NCBI GenBank assembly: GCA_026419785.1
Contig: JAODTK010001965.1
Location: forward strand, 1 to 64,000
Reading direction: 5' to 3'
Origin: Sclerodactyla briareus
Taxonomy: Eukaryota; Echinodermata; Holothuroidea; Dendrochirotida; Sclerodactylidae
Length of the DNA: 64,000 nucleotides
Position numbers and translations under genes: made by a program. Positions 61,019 through 64,000 of the stretch are shown piece by piece. Under the pieces are notes generated by a model. The model did not search any database, had not been told where the DNA came from, and saw only the letters and a program-made list of their open reading frames with translations. How positions within the stretch are numbered: position 1 is the stretch's first letter; every line of letters begins with the position of its first letter.

Positions 61019-62234
61019 ATGACAATCCCCATTACAGTCTTTTATGTTAGCAACAAATTGATTCCCATTGTTTATTTCGTAGGGAGAAAACCTCAAGTGG
61101 TCTTGTTTCCAAAACCAACCTAGTCAAGATGGATTCACTAAACTTCAAAACCCACAATGGTAGCAGTAAAATGATCTGCATTGCCATGTTTCCTCTTTTA
61201 CTTTACAGGTCATTCATCCCAACCATCGAATTGCACTCTACGAATGCCAACTGCATAACATGCAGGTTTACTGGAGCAGGTGATTGGTGGAACTAGCACA
61301 CACATATATTGACACGCATATGTCCAAGGTAGAATTACCATACTTTCTGATAATCGTGATTGTCCCTTTTTTTGGAAGGAAACGGAGCGTCCCGGCCAGT
61401 AAGACAAATCTTCCTGATTTATCGAAAAACGAATGCATCTGTTGTTTTCGGAATGTGCAGTAAAAAATTATCGTGATTAAGCACTGTTTCAATCCCCAAA
61501 ATGTCTAAGTTAGTCTGCACTGCGCAGGCTGCATTACCGGTGGGCTGCCACTGTGAATAACGTTATACAAGCCAAATAGATCAAACACAATGAACAAATT
61601 AATCAACTGCTGTCTGCATTCCACAGGTCCACACTTCACGTTCTGGCGACGTTTCAGCGTTCCACAACAAGGATGTCTCACACAGACAATAGGCCTTGCG
61701 CCCCATTGGTCCAATTTTGTCAGGGAATAACCACGTGCAGCCGGACCGACTTTTAGTGCCTCTGACCATTGTTAAACCTCAATGGGAGGGAAGAGTGGGG
61801 CGGGGTACACAGCAATATAAAGATTATAGACTTTGGGAGGTTAAACTCGTAGGCCTTCACACATGCCGGAAAATGGTAGCTGTGGTTGTGTAGATGGATT
61901 GAGAGGATACATAATTGAGGCAAAATAAACTTTGCATTTATAGATTTATTTCTGGGAATGTCCACATTTTTAGTCCGACAAAACTAATGAAATCAGCTCG
62001 ACATATTGGGGGGGCATCTGTGGCTTCTAGGGACGTGAATGAAATGTCACTTTTCTCCAAAGAGGAGGAGGGAACTCCCTACCTTAGCCCCCTTCCCCAT
62101 TCGGCCATCCACGCATTGCCCCTTTTCAACAAACAAAAAATATGGTAACCCTAGTCCTAGGTCCATTGAACAACAAAGGATCCAGAGCAAAAATTAATCT
62201 ACAGAAACATCGAAGAACACTACATAAAATTCAA
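61019..62234. other. intronic sequence, no gene
   Basis: No supported exon or repeat. Short frames on both strands lack splice signals and domains. Confidence 0.45.
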
Positions 62235-62425
62235 CCACAAAGCATGAAAGGCTTGGTGATTCCTTGACTGCATCGTAACCTCTGACCTAACCACAAAATG
62301 ACTGGGATCATTGAAACCCACATACCATCCAGGTGGGGTAGTATATCATGCTCAACAAAGCTGAAATTGGCCCAAGCAGTCTCCCCATTTTTACCAATAT
62401 TCAGACTTAGACCTTCCGTCTTCAA
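62235..62425. mobile_element. family A fragment, copy A5
   Basis: It has the family A start region (cacaaagcatgaaaggctt, ggtgattccttgac) and one diverged half unit (tgacctaacc, cataccatccaggtgggg, aaagctgaaattggcc). The array and CA tail are missing. Confidence 0.7.
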
Positions 62426-62497
62426 TCTATAAGGACACAAGAATCACAAAATCTTGAAGTCTCTTGAGAAGTGGCTCCTCATGGCAAAATCAATTAC

Positions 62498-62964
62498 CTG
62501 TGAAGCAGTGATGGAACTCCAACAGTTTAGCTGCATCCTTCACATCTTTCACTGCTTGCATCACAGGGAAATACTCTGGATCACAGCCATATATGTCATT
62601 CTCCTCCACACCACCCTTCTTTTTCTTCTTCTTGCCTCCCTTATTCTTCCCCTTACGACTGTTCTGCCCGATCTGCTGGTTCTTCGGGCTGTGGATGGCT
62701 CGTCTTCTGTTCACCAGATTCTCCGCAAAGTCCCAGTCGAAGACATCACAGCTGTTAGTGTAGATGTACAACAGAATTTGTTTCATGACCTCTGGTCAGT
62801 TGTCCGGTCAGTCCACTCTTAGCACATTACGGTTTGAAGCTGTGAGGATTCTATACGGACGTCCTTGGATTGAAGACCTTCGAGATGTTGGTGAGTAGTT
62901 TCCGGAAGTGCTCACTGCGATGAGCGAGAATCAATTTGTGAGCTGGAAAAAGCTGGGAGCCGAC
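62498..62964 (-). CDS. IBTK: IBTK exon, first BTB domain and following Lys-rich linker
   Basis: On the minus strand the acceptor ctgtctcaaaag precedes 62,964 and the donor gtaatt follows 62,498. It starts VGSQLFPAHKLILAHRSEHF then RKLLTN, the BTB core (F-P-A-H-K-x-I-L-A-x-R-S-x-x-F). A frame-broken stretch follows at 62,800-62,900. The clean frame then reads PEVMKQILLYIYTNSCDVF (the H-P-E-V-x-x-x-x-L-x-Y-I-Y-T element), a Lys-rich run of about ten residues, and DPEYFPVMQAVKDVKDAAKL. A Lys-rich linker and an acidic D-P-x-x-x-M-x-x-V helix after BTB1 are also features of IBTK. Joining to the next exon needs one indel. Confidence 0.88.
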
Positions 62965-63380
62965 CTTTTGAGACAGGAGGAAGAGTGAAAAAAAAATGTA
63001 AGTGAGATACATACACATCAACGCTAGGCAATTATGAGTCAACCTTGCAAATTAAGACATTGGTCACCGAGAATAATGACAAGTTCATGATAGGAAAAAA
63101 ATTGATTGAACTGTAGGAGAGAAGTCAAGATATTTGCAGTTTTTTCGCCAAACCCAAAAATGGCGAATCGACCCTAAGTGACCTGACCTCGACTTCAGGA
63201 ACAGCCGGTAGGCCCCTTACTCAGGATCATGGACCAAGTTTCCTCAGATCACCATGCACCATAGGAGAGTAGCAATGTTGAATCAAGTTGTTGACAGATA
63301 AGCAAACATGCTGGGGTGAGCTAAAAACGTAATATTCTTGGGCACCATGTGAGGCATATAATGATGGAAAAGGAACTCAC

Positions 63381-63484
63381 AGTTATTTCTATATCATGTA
63401 TATTATCAGCCGTGGAACACTCAGTGTATAGTCTCTTCAAGTCCTCTGTTAAACGGGATGGACCAATCTCAGGAAGATCTGTGA
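63381..63484 (-). CDS. IBTK: IBTK exon, start of first BTB domain
   Basis: On the minus strand the acceptor ttgtttattgtag precedes 63,484 and the perfect donor gtgagt follows 63,381. The 104 nt exon has a two-base split codon and 34 full codons: TDLPEIGPSRLTEDL then KRLYTECSTADNIHDIEIT. D-L-x-R-L-Y-x-E-C-S-T-A-D-x-x-D is the conserved lead-in to the first BTB domain of IBTK, and it joins in phase 0 to VGSQLFPAHK of the next exon. The more N-terminal exons (ankyrin and RCC1 repeats in the family) must lie to the right of the window. Confidence 0.88.
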
Positions 63485-63877
63485 CTACAATAAACAACAT
63501 AGCATTACTATAGCAATACTACCAGAGAAATTTACTATTTGTCATTTCAACTTCTGGATATCACGGGTCTTCACTATGGACAAACAAATTCTTTCAGAAG
63601 CTGTGGAAATCCAATCAGAATCAGATCATTTTCAATTCTAATCAATTCCACGAATCATTCCCTGGGTTCTTCTCCATTGTTGAATATGAATATGAGATTT
63701 TCACTCCAGTACAACGATAATTTACTCATTTTTTCCTCTGCGATGTGGCATGCACCCTCACCTGACAATGACAGTTATTACCATCCGAACATCTTACAAA
63801 AACTCGAATCATCAGACTAGGATTTTCTCAACAGGATTCATCCTTTTCCGAATTAAGATACAGCACATTGTTATTGA
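63485..63877. other. intronic sequence, no gene
   Basis: A 93-codon plus frame at 63,539-63,820 has no domain and opposes the gene strand. Confidence 0.4.
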
Positions 63878-64000
63878 CCCAATCAAAAGTCTTCGTGATT
63901 CCTTGACTCTTCGACAACCTATAGCTAGTCACACAGACAAAGGGAGATTGCAACCAGCTCCATTATTGGCAACACCGTTGGACCGCTGGTGACTCTCAGA
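63878..64000. mobile_element. family A start, copy A6, cut by the window edge
   Basis: aatcaaaagtctt, cgtgattccttgact, caacctatagctagtcacac, agctccattattggcaac match the start of A1 and A2. The element continues out of the window. Confidence 0.75.

Noticed and set aside
24506..63484. IBTK copy as a processed pseudogene
   Set aside because: Introns and consensus splice sites are intact. The frame breaks are better explained by sequencing indels.

Overview
The window looks like a metazoan nuclear genome, most likely a marine invertebrate deuterostome (an echinoderm such as a sea urchin is my best guess, not proven). The grounds are a spliced host gene with GT/AG introns and polypyrimidine tracts, a DIRS-type tyrosine-recombinase retrotransposon, a tRNA-derived SINE, a TTAA-flanked MITE and several satellite families. 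There is no bacterial-style gene organisation, no CRISPR array and no rRNA. Small indels are very frequent inside the repeats and present in exons, so most reading frames are broken at base level. This looks like uncorrected long-read sequence, perhaps used to fill gaps.

The main gene runs on the minus strand across much of the right-hand 40 kb. It is an orthologue of IBTK (inhibitor of Bruton tyrosine kinase; BTB-domain, CUL3-adaptor family). I read its exons directly: the first BTB domain (63.4-62.5 kb), the second BTB domain and following helical segment (60.5-54.9 kb), low-complexity middle exons (48.4-42.4 kb, the 48 kb and 36 kb ones weak), and an exon near the C-terminal region (24.6 kb). 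The N-terminal part (ankyrin/RCC1 in this family) lies beyond the right edge. The last exons were not found. One exon (55.4-55.6 kb) has three partial copies at 58.15-58.45 kb, separated from it by a 2.5 kb satellite-bearing element.

Layout: 0-0.9 kb AT-rich with nothing recognised; 0.9-1.6 kb a GC-rich candidate exon and a CRE/E-box cluster; 1.64-19.2 kb about 15 copies of a ~1.06 kb satellite with a palindromic core, interrupted at 7.9-10.4 kb by an inserted composite repeat; 19.2-24.5 kb dispersed repeats (a family A copy, family C, a truncated SINE); 24.5-24.65 kb IBTK exon; 26.4-33.7 kb a DIRS element with inverted terminal repeats; 34.7-35.4 kb family C element; 37.3-41.2 kb a foldback-like element with ~350 bp arms; 44.6-46.1 kb a 60 bp minisatellite; 48.5-54.5 kb family B array with a family A element nested in it; 55.6-58.1 kb another family A element; 59.8-60.3 kb MITE; 60.6-61.0 kb SINE.

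There is no evidence for a new multi-gene system. The most interesting structures are: family A, a mobile element whose body is a ~305 bp satellite array, with a clean nested insertion that fixes its ends; the amplified IBTK exon fragment beside one family A copy; and the palindromic-core satellite.
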